DNA of 64,000 nt from the NCBI RefSeq assembly GCF_002252585.1, contig NZ_NQLD01000006.1. One strand, 5' to 3'. Shown here piece by piece: positions 1 through 8,309 of this stretch (the stretch's first letter is position 1; every line of letters starts with the position of its first letter). The notes beneath the pieces were generated by a model that saw nothing but the letters and a program-made list of their open reading frames with translations, made no database searches and was not told the DNA's origin. Position numbers and translations under genes: made by a program. This stretch comes from Methanocatella intestini. GTDB lineage: Archaea; Methanobacteriota; Methanobacteria; Methanobacteriales; Methanobacteriaceae.

Positions 1-1
1 C

Positions 2-271
2 AATAGTACTTTATCTGATCAAAGCAGTTCCAGTTCTGATTCCAGTTCATCTGGAGGAAGTTCTTCAAGTTCTGATTCCAGTTCCAGTTCATCAACTGGA
101 AGCTCTTCAAGTGGAAGTTCAAGCCATCAAAGTGGAACAAGCCACAGTGAAAGCTCTTCAAGTGGAAGCTCTTCAAGCGGAGGTTCAAGCCACAGCGGAA
201 GTTCCTCAAGCGGAGATTCAGGATCAGGCAGTAGTTCTGGTGATGGATCAGGTATTATAGATGTAACCTAA
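2..271 (+). CDS. 3' end of a Ser/Gly-rich protein (partial)
   Basis: An open frame enters from the left edge and stops with TAA at 269-271. The visible 89 residues are almost only Ser, Gly, Asp, His and Thr, in repeats such as SSSSGSSSSGGSSHSG, and end in GDGSGIIDVT. There is no terminal membrane segment and no basic tail, so this looks like a flexible C-terminal tail or linker rather than a wall anchor. The start and any folded domain lie outside the window, so no function can be given. The Ser-rich composition resembles low-complexity stretches of secreted or surface proteins, but that is inference only. The reading frame is clear because the other frames lose the repeat pattern. Confidence 0.7.
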   Translation, partial: NSTLSDQSSSSSDSSSSGGSSSSSDSSSSSSTGSSSSGSSSHQSGTSHSESSSSGSSSSGGSSHSGSSSSGDSGSGSSSGDGSGIIDVT

Positions 272-320
272 ATGTTTACATCATTTTCTTTTTTTCTTTT
301 TGTAAACTCAACAACTCAAA

Positions 321-361
321 ATATTTATATACAACAAGTAAATATATACCCTACTAGGTAT
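321..361 (+). promoter_or_regulatory. csoR promoter with palindromic operator 1
   Basis: A TATA-like ATATTTATATA lies at 321-331. About 15 bases downstream is a 16-bp palindrome at 346-361 with arms ATACC and GGTAT separated by six bases. The palindrome falls where transcription should start, as expected for a repressor site. The same ATACC-N6-GGTAT arrangement recurs before the ATPase gene at 667-682. It resembles bacterial CsoR operators, which have G/C tracts flanked by ATAC/GTAT arms. Confidence 0.65.
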
Positions 362-374
362 AGGTTGTGTTATT

Positions 375-647
375 TTGAAAAAATGTATGGATTCTGAGAA
401 TCTTCACAGAAGATTAAAAAAAATAATAGGTCAACTAAATGCAATTGACCGGATGATCGATGAAGATGTTCCTTGTGAAAATATTTTAATGCAAATAAAT
501 GCATCAAAATCAGCACTACACAAAGTAGGACATATAATTGTTGAAGGACATCTTGAACATTGTATTAAAGAAAGTATGGAAAAAGGAGATACTGAAGAAG
601 CATTAGCTGATGTATCTACAATTTTAGAATATTATTCCAGAATTTAA
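375..647 (+). CDS. csoR: CsoR/RcnR-family metal-sensing transcriptional repressor
   Basis: A 90-residue all-helical metalloregulator of the CsoR/RcnR (DUF156) family. Cys34, His59 and Cys63 match the Cys-His-Cys copper(I) site of CsoR; RcnR-type nickel/cobalt sensors have His in place of the last Cys. The N-terminal LHRRLKKIIGQL segment is the usual DNA-binding helix. I take the TTG at 375 as start because AGGTTGTG lies just upstream. An ATG at 387 (MDSENLHRR) would remove only four residues and cannot be excluded. It precedes a CPC P-type ATPase and an HMA chaperone, and matching palindromes lie in front of it and the ATPase, so it probably represses both until Cu(I) binds. Metal identity is inferred from ligands and neighbours. 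Confidence 0.85.
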   Translation: MKKCMDSENLHRRLKKIIGQLNAIDRMIDEDVPCENILMQINASKSALHKVGHIIVEGHLEHCIKESMEKGDTEEALADVSTILEYYSRI

Positions 648-666
648 TTTTTTTTAAAATAGTTTT

Positions 667-682
667 ATACCTATAGGGGTAT
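667..682 (+). promoter_or_regulatory. Palindromic operator 2, upstream of the P-type ATPase
   Basis: The 16-bp sequence ATACCTATAGGGGTAT has the same ATACC-N6-GGTAT arms and spacing as the site at 346-361. It is followed at once by another ACCTATAC half-site (683-690). It lies 22 bases before the ATG at 704, so a bound regulator would block transcription start or clearance. The pairing of two sites with one CsoR-like gene makes a shared regulon likely. Confidence 0.65.
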
Positions 683-703
683 ACCTATACTTTAGGTGAT
701 TAA

Positions 704-2554
704 ATGAATATTAAAAATTGGCTAAGAAAAGATGAATTAAAAGAAATAATCTTAATGATTATTTCAGCTATCTCATTAATAACTGGTTTTATAAAACCAG
801 ACTTGTTATTCTTTGATTTATCATGGATAGCAGTTATATTATGTGGTTTGCCCATAATCAGAGAAGCAATAGAATCATTAATACATGAAAAAGACATAAA
901 AGCAGATTTACTTGTTTCAATAGCTATCATATCATCAATAATAATTGGTGAAGTATTTGCTGCAGGAGTAATTGCTTTAATCATGACCATTGGAGGATTT
1001 TTAGAAGAATACACTGTAAGCAAAACTCAAAATGGAATTAAACATTTAATTGACATTACTCCCACAACTGCAACAATAATAAACAGTAATGTGGATGAAA
1101 AAGAAATAGCTGCTCAAAATATCAGAATAAACGATATTATCAAAGTATTGCCTGGAGAAATAATTCCCGGAGATGGAGTAATTATAAAAGGTGAATCTTC
1201 AATAAACCAAGCAGCATTAACTGGAGAGTCACTTCCTGTGGATAAAACTGTAGGTGATGAAGTATACAGCGGTACAATAAACTTATATGGTTCAATAATC
1301 ATCAAAGCAACAAAAAATGGAGAAAACAGTTCAGTAAACAAATTAATAAAATTAATTGAATCTTCAAAACCTGAAAATGCAAAAATCGTAAAAGCAGCTG
1401 ACAGATGGGCAACATGGATTGTTGTAGTTGCATTTATCTGTTCAATAGGAACATGGATTATAACTCATGAAATTTTAAGAGCAGTTACAATACTTGTAGT
1501 ATTTTGCCCATGTGCATTAGTTTTAGCTACGCCAACAGCAATTATGGCAGCTATTGGAAATTTAAGCAAAAAAGGAATTCTTGTTAAAGATGGAGAAACT
1601 CTTGAAGAGCTAGCTAAAGTAAATAGTATAATTTTAGACAAAACCGGAACATTAACTTATGGAGAACCAGAAGTAAATCAAATAATCCCATATGATAAGA
1701 AATACACTAAAAATGAAATAATGCATATTCTTGCATCACTTGAAAATAAATCAGAACATCCTCTTGCTAAAGCAATTGTGAAATATTATAAAATCCGTAA
1801 AAATCCCCCATTGAAAGAAATAAATGATTTTGAGATTATTTCTGGAAAAGGAGTTAAAGGAAAAATTGGAAATAATGAAATAGTAGCTGGAAACAAAAAG
1901 CTTCTAAATGAAAACTATAAAGAATTTGAAAAAACAAAAGTTCAGCCTCATTTAGATGCCGGAGCAACTGCAATTTATCTTTGTATGAATAATCAGTTAA
2001 TTGGAGCAGTATTATTATCGGACCTTTTAAGAAATAATGCAGTTGATGTTATTCTTAATTTAAAATCAATGAATGTTACTCCGGTACTTATGAGTGGAGA
2101 CAATCAAAATACAACTCAAACTATTGCTTCGAAAGTCGGGATTGACAATTACAAATATAACTGTTTACCAGAAGATAAAAGTAATTACATTAAAGAATTA
2201 CAATTAAAAAATAATAAAGTAGCTATGATTAGAGACGGATTAAATGATGCTCCCTCTCTTAAACAAGCTAATGTAGGAATTTCAATGGGCAGCATCGGCA
2301 GTGACATTTCAATTGAAGCTTCAAATATTACTTTAATCCATGACAATATCCAAGACTTGCCCCATTTATTTAAAGTATCTAAAAAGACTTTAAGAACCAT
2401 TAATGCTGGAATTGGATTTGCATTAACCTTAAATTTAATAGCAACAGTTTTAGCTATGCTTGGATTATTAAATCCTATTGAAGGAGCATTTGTACATAAC
2501 ATTGGTTCAGTTATTGTAATTGTTTATGCATCACTACTTTTAAATTACAGATAA
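704..2554 (+). CDS. copA: Heavy-metal P1B-type ATPase, probably Cu(I) exporter
   Basis: A 616-residue metal-exporting P-type ATPase. Membrane pairs occupy about residues 15-110. The TGES actuator motif (LTGESLPVDK) is followed by the metal-binding Cys268-Pro-Cys270, the phosphorylated Asp312 of DKTGTLT, the nucleotide-domain SEHPLA motif, and a hinge reading MIRDGLNDAP. It has no N-terminal HMA domain; a free HMA protein is encoded next door. Two points are odd. The hinge normally reads GDGxND but has Arg510 before the Asp. The last membrane segment has HNIGS rather than the usual Cu(I) or Zn(II) ligand patterns. CPC, the CsoR-like gene and the HMA chaperone favour copper, but other soft metals remain possible. 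Confidence 0.85.
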   Translation: MNIKNWLRKDELKEIILMIISAISLITGFIKPDLLFFDLSWIAVILCGLPIIREAIESLIHEKDIKADLLVSIAIISSIIIGEVFAAGVIALIMTIGGFLEEYTVSKTQNGIKHLIDITPTTATIINSNVDEKEIAAQNIRINDIIKVLPGEIIPGDGVIIKGESSINQAALTGESLPVDKTVGDEVYSGTINLYGSIIIKATKNGENSSVNKLIKLIESSKPENAKIVKAADRWATWIVVVAFICSIGTWIITHEILRAVTILVVFCPCALVLATPTAIMAAIGNLSKKGILVKDGETLEELAKVNSIILDKTGTLTYGEPEVNQIIPYDKKYTKNEIMHILASLENKSEHPLAKAIVKYYKIRKNPPLKEINDFEIISGKGVKGKIGNNEIVAGNKKLLNENYKEFEKTKVQPHLDAGATAIYLCMNNQLIGAVLLSDLLRNNAVDVILNLKSMNVTPVLMSGDNQNTTQTIASKVGIDNYKYNCLPEDKSNYIKELQLKNNKVAMIRDGLNDAPSLKQANVGISMGSIGSDISIEASNITLIHDNIQDLPHLFKVSKKTLRTINAGIGFALTLNLIATVLAMLGLLNPIEGAFVHNIGSVIVIVYASLLLNYR

Positions 2555-2567
2555 ATATTTTGGCATG

Positions 2568-2586
2568 ACTAAAAGTTTATATATAA
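2568..2586 (+). promoter_or_regulatory. Probable promoter of the HMA chaperone gene
   Basis: A purine-rich stretch (ACTAAAAG) precedes TTTATATATAAT, which fits a methanogen BRE/TATA pair. It sits about 46 bases before the ATG at 2632 and is followed by the strong ribosome binding site AAGGAG. No ATACC-N6-GGTAT site is seen here, so the chaperone may not be under the same operator as the ATPase. Confidence 0.5.
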
Positions 2587-2631
2587 TTTCTGGCCAAATA
2601 CTTAAATATAAACAATTAAGGAGAAAAAATT

Positions 2632-2844
2632 ATGGCAACTGAAGAAAAAACTATTAATGTTGTTGGAATGCACTGTCCATCTTGTGTAGCGGCTGTTGAG
2701 CTTTCCATAAAAGATTTAGATGGTGTAGAAGATGCTAAAGCTGACTTAGAAACTAATACTGCAAAAGTTACATTTGATTCCGATAAAGTATCTGATTCTG
2801 ATTTAGCTGAAGCTGTCCAAGAAGCTGGATTTAAGGTAGAATAA
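2632..2844 (+). CDS. copZ: Heavy-metal-associated (HMA) domain metallochaperone
   Basis: A 70-residue single-domain protein with the ferredoxin-like HMA fold. The signature GMHCPSC provides Cys15 and Cys18 for binding one soft metal ion, and the remaining beta-alpha-beta pattern (NTAKVTFDSDKVSD, then LAEAVQEAGFKVE) is typical of CopZ/Atx1. It lies 77 bases after the P-type ATPase, which lacks such a domain itself, so it probably delivers Cu(I) to that pump. A ribosome binding site AAGGAG lies 8 bases before the ATG. It has its own TATA-like element and is followed by a T-rich tract that could end transcription. Confidence 0.85.
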   Translation: MATEEKTINVVGMHCPSCVAAVELSIKDLDGVEDAKADLETNTAKVTFDSDKVSDSDLAEAVQEAGFKVE

Positions 2845-2979
2845 ATCTCCTACCTTTGAATCTTTTTATTGCTCTTTTTTATTAATTTTAAAATATCAAA
2901 TTTTATATAATTTAACTTACAAATTTTAATCCATATAACAAATTTTTTTAAAAATTTAATATTAAAATTAGGGATTAAA

Positions 2980-3996
2980 ATGAAATCTGTAGCTATAAAC
3001 GGATATGGAACCATAGGAAAAAGAGTGGCAGATGCAGTAGCTGCTCAAGATGATATGAAAGTAATTGGTGTAAGTAAAACTAGACCTAATTACGAAGCAA
3101 GAACTGCAGTTGAAGAAAAAGGTTATGATTTATACATTGGAATTCCTGAAAGAGCCAATCAATTTAAAGAAGCAGGAATTGAAATAGCTGGAACTGTAGA
3201 AGACATGATTCAGGAAGCAGATGTTGTTGTAGACTGTACTCCTGGAACTATCGGTCCTCAAAATTTAGAAATGTATAAAAAAGCTGGAGTTAAAGCAATT
3301 TACCAAGGTGGAGAAGACCATGAATTAACCGGTCTTTCATTTAATGCTATTTCAAATTATGATGACTCTTACGGTAAAGATTACACCAGAGTTGTTTCAT
3401 GTAACACCACAGGACTTACACGTACATTAAGTACTATTGACCCTATTGCAGATATTAAAAAAGTTAGAGCAGTAATGGTTAGAAGAGGATCTGACCCTTC
3501 AGAAGTTAAAAAAGGACCTATCAACTCCATTGTGCCAAACCCTCCAAAAGTACCGTCCCACCACGGTCCTGATGTAAAAACGGTTATGGAAGGTATTGAT
3601 GTAACAACAATGGCATTACTTGTTCCTACAACTCTTATGCACCAACACAACATAATGGTTGAAATAAATAATGAAATAGAAACTCAGGAAATTATTGATG
3701 CTTTAGAAAAACGTTCCAGAGTTCTTGTTGTAGATGCCGGTGAAGGTTTAGGTTCAACTGCAGAACTTATGGAATATGCTAAAGAACTTGGAAGAAACAG
3801 AAACGATTTATATGAAATTCCAGTTTGGAGAGAATCCATAAATGTTGTAGGTAATGAATTATACTATATGCAAGCTGTTCACCAAGAATCAGATGTTGTT
3901 CCAGAAAATATTGATGCAATTCGTGCATTACTTGAAATGGAATCAGATAATGAAAAATCAATAGCTAAAACCAACAAAGCAATGGGAATTTTATAA
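2980..3996 (+). CDS. gap: Type II glyceraldehyde-3-phosphate dehydrogenase
   Basis: A 338-residue archaeal (type II) GAPDH that interconverts glyceraldehyde 3-phosphate and 1,3-bisphosphoglycerate with NAD(P). In a methanogen the main direction is gluconeogenic. The Rossmann motif INGYGTIGKRVADAV starts at residue 6, and the catalytic Cys141 lies in VVSCNTTGLTRTL. HHGPDVKTV and the C-terminal region are as in archaeal homologues, and the length is normal for the family. AGGGATTAAAATG gives a ribosome binding site close to the start. A TATA-like TTTTATATAAT lies at 2901-2911. It is followed after a short gap by the endonuclease IV-like gene, which may be co-transcribed. Confidence 0.95.
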   Translation: MKSVAINGYGTIGKRVADAVAAQDDMKVIGVSKTRPNYEARTAVEEKGYDLYIGIPERANQFKEAGIEIAGTVEDMIQEADVVVDCTPGTIGPQNLEMYKKAGVKAIYQGGEDHELTGLSFNAISNYDDSYGKDYTRVVSCNTTGLTRTLSTIDPIADIKKVRAVMVRRGSDPSEVKKGPINSIVPNPPKVPSHHGPDVKTVMEGIDVTTMALLVPTTLMHQHNIMVEINNEIETQEIIDALEKRSRVLVVDAGEGLGSTAELMEYAKELGRNRNDLYEIPVWRESINVVGNELYYMQAVHQESDVVPENIDAIRALLEMESDNEKSIAKTNKAMGIL

Positions 3997-4024
3997 TTTC
4001 CATTTAACACTTTTTTTGATAAAG

Positions 4025-4861
4025 ATGAAAAATAATGTAATGTTTGGACCTGCCGGAAGTCCTGTTAATTATAAAGGAGCTGCTTACAAAGCACCGAAAT
4101 ATATTAAAGAAGAAGGTCTTGATTCCTACGAATATCAATCCCCTTATGGTGTAAGAATTGGTGAAAAGTCAGCTAAAATTCTAAAAGAAGAATCCGAAAA
4201 ACATGACATTCTCATTTCAATGCATGGACCATACTACATAAATTTATGCTCTAAAGAAGAAGAGAAAATTAAAAAAAGTCTCAACCATCTAATTGCAACA
4301 GCCCGTGCCGGAGAATGGATGGGCGCATACAGATTAGTGTTTCACCCTGGTTTTTATTCAAATAGAAAGCCTAAAAAAGCAATGGAAATTTCTAAAAATA
4401 CCATTAGTAGATTATTTGAAGAGCTGGAAGCTGAAGGTATTGAAGAGTTTACTTTTGCACCGGAAACCACAGGGAAACGTTCACAACAGGGAAATGTTTC
4501 AGAGATTGTTGAATTATGTGCAAGTTTTGATCATTTTGAACCAACAATTGATTTTGCCCATGTTCATGCACGTGGAAGAGGATTTTTAAATAAAAAAGAA
4601 GATTATAACTGCATTTTTTCACAACTGGAAGATAATTTGGATATTGATATCCTTCATTGTCATTTTACAACAATAGAATATGGCAATGGTGGTGAAGTAA
4701 AACACCACACTCTTGCTGAAAGTAACGAATATGGACCTAACATTGAGGATTTACTTTCAAATCTCATAGACAATGGCTGGAGAGCAAATATTATTTGTGA
4801 AACTCCTCTAAGAGATGAAGATGCTCTGAAAATGAAAGAGCTTTACGAAACCATGATTTAA
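4025..4861 (+). CDS. nfo: Endonuclease IV-like AP endonuclease / xylose isomerase-fold protein
   Basis: A TIM-barrel protein of about 278 residues in the AP endonuclease 2 family. Family features include the N-terminal FGPAGSP, ISMHGPYYINL with a metal-ligand His, LVFHPGFY, FAPETTGK (Glu ligand), TIDFAHVHARG, LHCHFTTIEYG and a C-terminal ICETPL. These supply the His, Glu and Asp ligands of a trinuclear zinc site, so DNA repair at abasic sites is the likely role. A TTG at 4016 is in frame, but the ATG at 4025 gives a better N-terminus; neither has a clear Shine-Dalgarno. The stop is only 2 bases from the end of the convergent metallophosphoesterase gene. Confidence 0.85.
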   Translation: MKNNVMFGPAGSPVNYKGAAYKAPKYIKEEGLDSYEYQSPYGVRIGEKSAKILKEESEKHDILISMHGPYYINLCSKEEEKIKKSLNHLIATARAGEWMGAYRLVFHPGFYSNRKPKKAMEISKNTISRLFEELEAEGIEEFTFAPETTGKRSQQGNVSEIVELCASFDHFEPTIDFAHVHARGRGFLNKKEDYNCIFSQLEDNLDIDILHCHFTTIEYGNGGEVKHHTLAESNEYGPNIEDLLSNLIDNGWRANIICETPLRDEDALKMKELYETMI

Positions 4862-4863
4862 AC

Positions 4864-5934
4864 TTATTTTTTTCTTAATTTTAATATAACCAATTCTGAA
4901 TCAGTTCCCCACCTCATAGGAGTGTCCATTGAACCTACCCCAGTAGTGACTGACAGATAATTACCATTTTCTTCAAATATTCCCTTATTGTATTTAAACA
5001 TCAATTTACAAAACAGATTCATTGGATAAAATTGTCCACCATGAGTATGGCCAGACAACTGAAGATTGTAACCTAATCGGGCAAATAAATCCCAAGCATA
5101 AGGAACATGATAATTTATAATATTTACGGTATCATCATCAGTAGCCTGTTTTAACTGTTCATTAGATACATCTTCCTTATCTCCAAAAGTAAAAGACAAT
5201 CCAAAGATATTCAATCCTTTAAATTCCATTTTTTCATCATCTAAAACAATTATTCCAGCTTTTTTGGCTGCCCTGCAAACATTTTCAATTCCAGGATAGA
5301 AATCATGATTTCCAGGTGTAAACAGAATTGGCATATTTACATTCTTAAATGCATTAAAATCATCGTCTTTAACCCCACAAGATCCGTCAGCCAAATCTCC
5401 AGAAATAATAGCAATGTCACAACTGTCAGACAATTCATTTAACTTATTAGCTACCTGATTAATTATTTTTTTATATCTTACAGCACCAAAATGTATATCT
5501 GACAAATGGACAATATTAACTTCTTCCTTTAAATTTTTGAATTCTAAAGTATGTTCTTTAACTATTAATTTATGAGCATGATAATAATTATAAACACCTA
5601 AAATCGGCACAACAGCTAATAAAATACATACAACACCAAATGAAATGTCAATAAATTGTTTTATTACATAAATAACAATCAGATCTATTAAAATCATCAG
5701 CATTGACCATTGCCAAATCCCAAATATTTCTGTAAAAAATCTTCCGGTAGCAGTTGATTTTTGCTCTTCAAATATCATAGGGATACATTGAAGGCCACCT
5801 AAAAGTAAAGTAGCTATAAACAAATAAACATCCTTAACTCCACCAAAGAGTAAAAATAAATATTTCAACAGGAAAAATTCAAAAAGCATATAAAATGGAG
5901 TTGCTATAAAAACTCTCTTTGTTCTAAAACTCAT
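4864..5934 (-). CDS. Membrane-anchored calcineurin-like metallophosphoesterase
   Basis: A 356-residue protein with about four hydrophobic segments in the first 120 residues, followed by a calcineurin-like phosphoesterase domain. The metal motifs are complete: Asp146-x-His148 (DIHFGA), Asp180 (SGDLAD), Asn209-His210-Asp211 (PGNHD), His276 (NYHVP) and His296/His298 (SGHTHGGQ). The layout resembles the YkuE/YaeI group, whose bacterial members act on lipid-linked phosphates. The real substrate here is unknown. The gene is convergent with the endonuclease IV-like gene and divergent from the hydroxyacyl-CoA dehydrogenase, so it is probably monocistronic. Confidence 0.85.
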   Translation of the reverse strand: MSFRTKRVFIATPFYMLFEFFLLKYLFLLFGGVKDVYLFIATLLLGGLQCIPMIFEEQKSTATGRFFTEIFGIWQWSMLMILIDLIVIYVIKQFIDISFGVVCILLAVVPILGVYNYYHAHKLIVKEHTLEFKNLKEEVNIVHLSDIHFGAVRYKKIINQVANKLNELSDSCDIAIISGDLADGSCGVKDDDFNAFKNVNMPILFTPGNHDFYPGIENVCRAAKKAGIIVLDDEKMEFKGLNIFGLSFTFGDKEDVSNEQLKQATDDDTVNIINYHVPYAWDLFARLGYNLQLSGHTHGGQFYPMNLFCKLMFKYNKGIFEENGNYLSVTTGVGSMDTPMRWGTDSELVILKLRKK

Positions 5935-6077
5935 TTTTTCATCTCAAACAACTAATTAGTTGATTTATTTTAAAATTATTTAAAGCTTTAGTCAGGATTA
6001 TAACGAAATTAATAATAATGATGATTTCTTAATTATGAAACATAGGATATTAATATGTATCCAATAGAGGTGTAAAA

Positions 6078-7013
6078 ATGAATATGAAGAAAATTGTAGT
6101 AGCAGGTGGTGGAGTACTAGGTAGTCAAATTGCTCTTCAATCTGCTTTTTGTGGCTTTGATGTAACTATATGGTTAAGAAGCGAAGGATCAATTGAAAGA
6201 GCACAACCTAAACTTTTAAGATTAAAAGAAATTTATTTAAACACTCTTGAAGCAATGAAAACAAACCCCACAGCATATTGTAGAGGATTCAGCTGTGAAA
6301 GTGAACTGTCTGCAGATAAAATCAACGACCTTAAGCAAAAAGTTGAAGATGCCTATGACAGCATAACCTTAACAACAAGTTATGAAGAAGCAGGAAAGGA
6401 TGCTGATTTAGTTATTGAAGCTATTGCTGAAGATCCTGAACAAAAAATAGCATTTTATCAGGAATTAGCTAAACATCTTCCTGAAAAAACAATAATTGCA
6501 ACTAATTCTTCCACAATGCTTCCAAGTGCATTTGCCAAGTACACAGGACGTCCTGAAAAGTATCTTGCACTCCATTTTGCAAATGAAATCTGGAGAAACA
6601 ATACTGCAGAAATTATGGGTCATTCAGAAACTGGTCAGGAATATTTCAATGCAGTATGTGAATTTGCTGAAAATATCAATATGATTCCATTGAAACTTAA
6701 AAAAGAACAACCAGGATACATCCTTAATTCAATGCTCGTTCCATTTTTAAGTGCTGCAGAAGCATTATATGCAGGAGGAGTTGCTGATTTTGAAACTATT
6801 GACAAAACATGGATGTTAGCTACAGGTGCTCCATTAGGTCCATTTAGAATACTTGATGTTGTAGGTTTAACTACTGCCTATAATATTGGTATGATGAATC
6901 CAAAAGCTAGCGATCCAGACACCATTGAGGGAAAAGTAGCAGCTATGCTTAAAGAAAAAATAGATGCTGGAAAAACTGGTATAAACTCAGGTGAAGGTTT
7001 CTACAAATATTAA
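6078..7013 (+). CDS. 3-hydroxyacyl-CoA dehydrogenase-like NAD enzyme
   Basis: A 311-residue NAD-dependent dehydrogenase related to 3-hydroxybutyryl-CoA dehydrogenase. The Rossmann motif AGGGVLGSQIA starts near residue 9. Conserved catalytic parts are IEAIAEDPEQK, ATNSSTM and a His at residue 166 in LHFANE, where fatty-acid enzymes usually read HFFNP. The C-terminal domain has PGYILNSMLVP. The ribosome binding site GAGGTG lies 6 bases before ATG. No beta-oxidation or butyrate genes lie nearby, so the substrate is not evident and could be another hydroxy acid. Isolated genes of this kind in gut methanogens resemble Firmicutes enzymes, and transfer is possible. A hairpin terminator follows directly. 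Confidence 0.85.
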   Translation: MNMKKIVVAGGGVLGSQIALQSAFCGFDVTIWLRSEGSIERAQPKLLRLKEIYLNTLEAMKTNPTAYCRGFSCESELSADKINDLKQKVEDAYDSITLTTSYEEAGKDADLVIEAIAEDPEQKIAFYQELAKHLPEKTIIATNSSTMLPSAFAKYTGRPEKYLALHFANEIWRNNTAEIMGHSETGQEYFNAVCEFAENINMIPLKLKKEQPGYILNSMLVPFLSAAEALYAGGVADFETIDKTWMLATGAPLGPFRILDVVGLTTAYNIGMMNPKASDPDTIEGKVAAMLKEKIDAGKTGINSGEGFYKY

Positions 7014-7042
7014 AATAAGAATTTAACCATTCTTATTTTTTT
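7012..7042 (+). terminator. Hairpin terminator after the hydroxyacyl-CoA dehydrogenase gene
   Basis: A perfect 11-bp inverted repeat (AAAATAAGAAT at 7012-7022 and ATTCTTATTTT at 7029-7039, loop of 6) is followed by more T residues. It overlaps the TAA stop codon at 7011-7013. Confidence 0.7.
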
Positions 7043-7184
7043 AAAATCTTACTTTTTTTCATCACCGCAATATCTGATAAAACAAATGCAATAACCACCT
7101 TAACAATATTTATTATATTTTTATATAGTAAAACAAATAAAATACATAGTTAATTAAAAACAACTGTTACAAGTTGGTGACTAA

Positions 7185-8309
7185 ATGAAAACAAACAATA
7201 AAACCCATGAAACAAAACCATCTAACCCAAAATCAAAACCCGCGCAAAAAGAAAACACTCCTTTTGCTGAATGTATAGTTTTAAAACCTGTAGGTTATCC
7301 TTTTGATTTTGCAATGATGGAAAATAATCTTGAAATTATTGATAAAGCATTATTCGAAGAGTATGCTCGTGAACAATGGTTAGGGTTAGTTGTAAAAGAA
7401 AATTCCTATCTTTTCGATCAGAAAATAATTCCTGATTACGGTTTTCAAATAGTATCTCTCAACCCCAATAACTCAATAATCTCTGAAAACACTAAAATTA
7501 AACTTTTAGATATTGGAGAAAATACTTTGGATACTGTTAAACGTGTTAAAACAGATGTCAAACTTTCAGATGTTGTAGGACAGGAAAATGCTAAAAATAA
7601 AACTAAAGTTTTAATCAAATATCTTGAAAATCCGGATAAATTTGGTCCATGGGCTCCAAAAAACATTTTATTTTATGGATTTCCAGGTACTGGTAAAACA
7701 ATGCTTGTAAAAGCACTGGCTAATGAACTTGATGTTCCATTGTATTTAATAAAATCCACTTCATTGATTGGAGAACATGTTGGTGACAGTGCATCTAAAA
7801 TACAGGAATTATTTGAAAAAGCTCAAAAAACAGCACCATCTATAATATTTATTGATGAAATTGATGCAATTGCACTTCACAGAAGTTTCCAGTCACTTAG
7901 AGGAGATGTTGCTGAAATTGTAAATTCCCTTTTAACTGAAATGGATGGAATTAATGAAAATAAAGCAGTGATGACAATAGGAGCCACCAACACTCCAAAT
8001 TCAATTGACTATGCTGTAAGAAGCAGATTTGAAGAAGAAATTGAATTTGTTTTACCTGATGACAATGAGAGAAAAACTATCTTTGAAAATAATCTTAAAA
8101 CATTTCCACTTGAATATGAATTGAATATTGAAAAGTTAGTTAAAATTAGTAAAAATATGTCTGGAAGAGACATTAAAGAAAAAATTCTAAAAACAGCACT
8201 TCACCATGCAATTTCACATGACAAGGAAATTGTAGATAAAAAAGATGTGGAATATGCTTTAAAAGCAAGTAAAATTAAAAATAGTGAAGTAAAAGGAATG
8301 TTTGAATAA
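7185..8309 (+). CDS. AAA-family ATPase (single domain)
   Basis: A 374-residue protein with an N-terminal region of about 130 residues (the first 30 polar and disordered-looking) and one AAA module. The Walker A GFPGTGKT has Lys171, the Walker B is IIFIDEIDA, and a second-region-of-homology segment TNTPNSIDYAVRSRFEEEIEF carries the arginine finger. Sequence style is closest to the classic AAA group (proteasome-activating nucleotidase, Cdc48, FtsH), but the coiled coil and OB domain of PAN are absent. Probable role: remodelling or unfolding of protein substrates, partner unknown. GGTGA lies before the ATG. The gene ends in codons Met-Phe-Glu that form half of an inverted repeat shared with convergent hemA. 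Confidence 0.85.
   Translation: MKTNNKTHETKPSNPKSKPAQKENTPFAECIVLKPVGYPFDFAMMENNLEIIDKALFEEYAREQWLGLVVKENSYLFDQKIIPDYGFQIVSLNPNNSIISENTKIKLLDIGENTLDTVKRVKTDVKLSDVVGQENAKNKTKVLIKYLENPDKFGPWAPKNILFYGFPGTGKTMLVKALANELDVPLYLIKSTSLIGEHVGDSASKIQELFEKAQKTAPSIIFIDEIDAIALHRSFQSLRGDVAEIVNSLLTEMDGINENKAVMTIGATNTPNSIDYAVRSRFEEEIEFVLPDDNERKTIFENNLKTFPLEYELNIEKLVKISKNMSGRDIKEKILKTALHHAISHDKEIVDKKDVEYALKASKIKNSEVKGMFE

Noticed and set aside
704..1023. Minus-strand open frame of 107 codons under the P-type ATPase
   Set aside because: Opposite a clear P-type ATPase with all motifs; the antisense product has no recognisable features.
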